A stretch of DNA of 9,550 bases from Acidobacteriota bacterium (GTDB taxonomy: Bacteria > Acidobacteriota > UBA4820 > DSQY01), in NCBI GenBank assembly GCA_022759065.1, contig JAEMPZ010000107.1, positions 1-9,550 of the forward strand, read 5' to 3'. The notes beneath the pieces were generated by a model, which saw only the letters and a program-made list of their open reading frames with translations, searched no databases and was not told the origin of the DNA. Numbering within the stretch: position 1 is the first letter of the stretch; every line of letters begins with the position of its first letter. Shown here one piece after another: positions 9,247 through 9,550 of the stretch. Made by a program: the position numbers and the translations under genes.

Positions 9247-9252
9247 CCCTCC
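9247..9252 (-). promoter_or_regulatory. Shine-Dalgarno site of the DUF47 gene
   Basis: On the minus strand GGAGGG lies 9 nt ahead of the ATG at 9237-9235. It is the best ribosome site in the window and decides the start of the DUF47 gene. Confidence 0.85.
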
Positions 9253-9297
9253 ATTCTTTGGTAGAGCTTAGATCCCCCTTCCGGGCTGTGCACGTTC

Positions 9298-9322
9298 AGC
9301 ACAGAATGGGAAAATAGCACAG
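9298..9322 (-). repeat. Two direct copies of CTGTGCT over the DUF47-pit promoter region
   Basis: Exact 7-bp direct repeats (CTGTGCT on the minus strand, 9322-9316 and 9304-9298) start 18 bp apart. One touches the first base of a possible -10 (TATTTT) and the other lies near the expected start of transcription. They could be an operator. The 18-bp spacing does not fit the 11-bp repeat of the E. coli Pho box, and chance cannot be excluded. Confidence 0.3.
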
Positions 9323-9339
9323 GAAGGGCAAAAAAACAA
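9311..9339 (-). promoter_or_regulatory. Possible promoter of the DUF47-pit operon
   Basis: On the minus strand TTGTTT (9339-9334) and TATTTT (9316-9311) are separated by 17 nt, about 74 nt ahead of the DUF47 start. The matches to the sigma-70 boxes are only 3/6 and 4/6, so the site would be weak or activator-dependent. It lies back to back with the + strand promoter. Confidence 0.35.
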
Positions 9340-9370
9340 GGTTGACGTTGAAGCTCGCATCCGGTAGAAT
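9330..9370 (+). promoter_or_regulatory. Strong sigma-70-type promoter with A-tract
   Basis: TTGACG (9342-9347) and TAGAAT (9365-9370) each match the consensus at 5 of 6 bases and are separated by exactly 17 nt. Seven A residues (9330-9336) lie just upstream of the -35, where an UP element would sit. The bases after the -10 (CGGCGCT, 9371-9377) are GC-rich, as in the discriminators of growth-rate-controlled stable-RNA promoters. Transcription should start near 9377-9380 and run off the end of the window. Confidence 0.65.
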
Positions 9371-9376
9371 CGGCGC

Positions 9377-9550
9377 TGGAGTCTGGGTCTCCGTCGCGGA
9401 GGCACCAATCCCGCCATCGCATTGAGACGGTGGCCGCTAATGGTGATGGTTACGTGGTTTGACGCAAATGTTTTTTCGGCTGATAAGGGATTGGTGGCCA
9501 TCGAGCCGAAGGCGAAGAGGGCACCCAAGGGTGGGGGTCCCTCCGTCTGG
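9377..9550 (+). ncRNA. Candidate structured RNA or long structured leader, continues past the window
   Basis: RNA from the promoter at 9342-9370 can form several helices by hand pairing. Hairpin 1 is 9385-9393 with 9397-9406 (nine pairs, UCG loop, bulged A9404). Hairpin 2 is 9413-9419 with 9428-9434 (seven pairs including one G-U). Hairpin 3 is 9475-9481 with 9504-9510 (seven perfect pairs). Hairpin 4 is 9517-9521 with 9539-9543. In addition CACCAATCCC (9403-9412) is perfectly complementary to GGGATTGGTG (9487-9496), which lies in the loop of hairpin 3. This gives either a pseudoknot or a fold that competes with the base of hairpin 1. No match was recognised to tmRNA, RNase P, SRP or 6S RNA, or to the riboswitch classes considered. 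It may be an independent RNA or the leader of a downstream gene. Confidence 0.35.
9440..9550 (+). CDS. Possible start of an unknown gene, 3' end outside the window
   Basis: From ATG 9440 (alternatives GTG 9443 and ATG 9446) a frame of 37 codons runs to the end with no stop; it begins MVMVTWFDANVF and becomes Lys-, Arg- and Pro-rich. The only purine run upstream, GACGGTGG, lies within the 3' arm of hairpin 2, so translation might be hindered. A 37-codon open frame is common by chance in GC-rich DNA, and third positions are only about two-thirds G or C. No family was recognised. The region may instead be non-coding RNA. Confidence 0.25.
   Translation, partial: MVMVTWFDANVFSADKGLVAIEPKAKRAPKGGGPSVW

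Noticed and set aside
9177..9422. An 81-codon minus-strand frame overlapping the DUF47 start
   Set aside because: It covers the Shine-Dalgarno and start of a well-supported gene in another frame and has no motifs.
9471..9476. T6 run as a possible rho-independent terminator on the + strand
   Set aside because: No stable GC-rich hairpin ends directly before it; only 3-4 bp pairings are possible.
9268..9528. An 86-codon minus-strand frame upstream of the DUF47 gene
   Set aside because: It is antisense to the promoter and the structured RNA region, has no ribosome site and no recognisable product.

Overview
The window is a compact, GC-rich (about 60% by eye) bacterial chromosomal segment of housekeeping genes with almost no spacing between them. 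No transposase, phage gene, CRISPR array, tRNA or rRNA was seen. The organism cannot be named from this sequence. Three features point away from Enterobacteria: a DnaE whose PHP metal ligands all look intact, a RicT/PSP1-type six-cysteine protein, and a divergent Hfq-like Sm protein with an N-terminal extension. Together they suggest an uncultured GC-rich lineage, for example a former-Deltaproteobacteria or Acidobacteriota/NC10-type phylum. That placement is inference.

Positions 1-7631 (+ strand) hold six genes in one probable operon: dnaE (5' end outside the window), accA, a ricT-like PSP1 gene, an hfq-like gene, pdxA and serS. Three junctions overlap: dnaE/accA by 4 nt (ATGA), hfq-like/pdxA by 4 nt (ATGA) and pdxA/serS by 1 nt (TGATG). 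The other two gaps are 45 and 24 nt. The products cover DNA replication, the first step of fatty-acid synthesis, probable RNA processing and RNA binding, pyridoxal-phosphate synthesis and tRNA charging. The set is growth-related but not one pathway. The most unusual part is the adjacent pair of likely post-transcriptional factors (RicT-like and Hfq-like).

Positions 7632-9237 (- strand) hold a two-gene phosphate-uptake operon. A PhoU-like DUF47 accessory protein is translated first and overlaps a PiT-family phosphate permease by 8 nt. The permease stop codon abuts the serS stop codon with no bases between them, so the two convergent transcripts must overlap or end inside each other's genes.

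Positions 9238-9550 hold a divergent control region and the start of something on the + strand. A near-consensus sigma-70 promoter (TTGACG, 17 nt, TAGAAT) has a 7-A tract directly upstream and a GC-rich stretch after the -10, as at stable-RNA promoters. The RNA after it folds on paper into several hairpins plus a perfect 10-bp long-range pairing that would form a pseudoknot or an alternative fold. A short open frame runs from 9440 off the end. I could not match this region to a known RNA class, and it is the best candidate for something undescribed.
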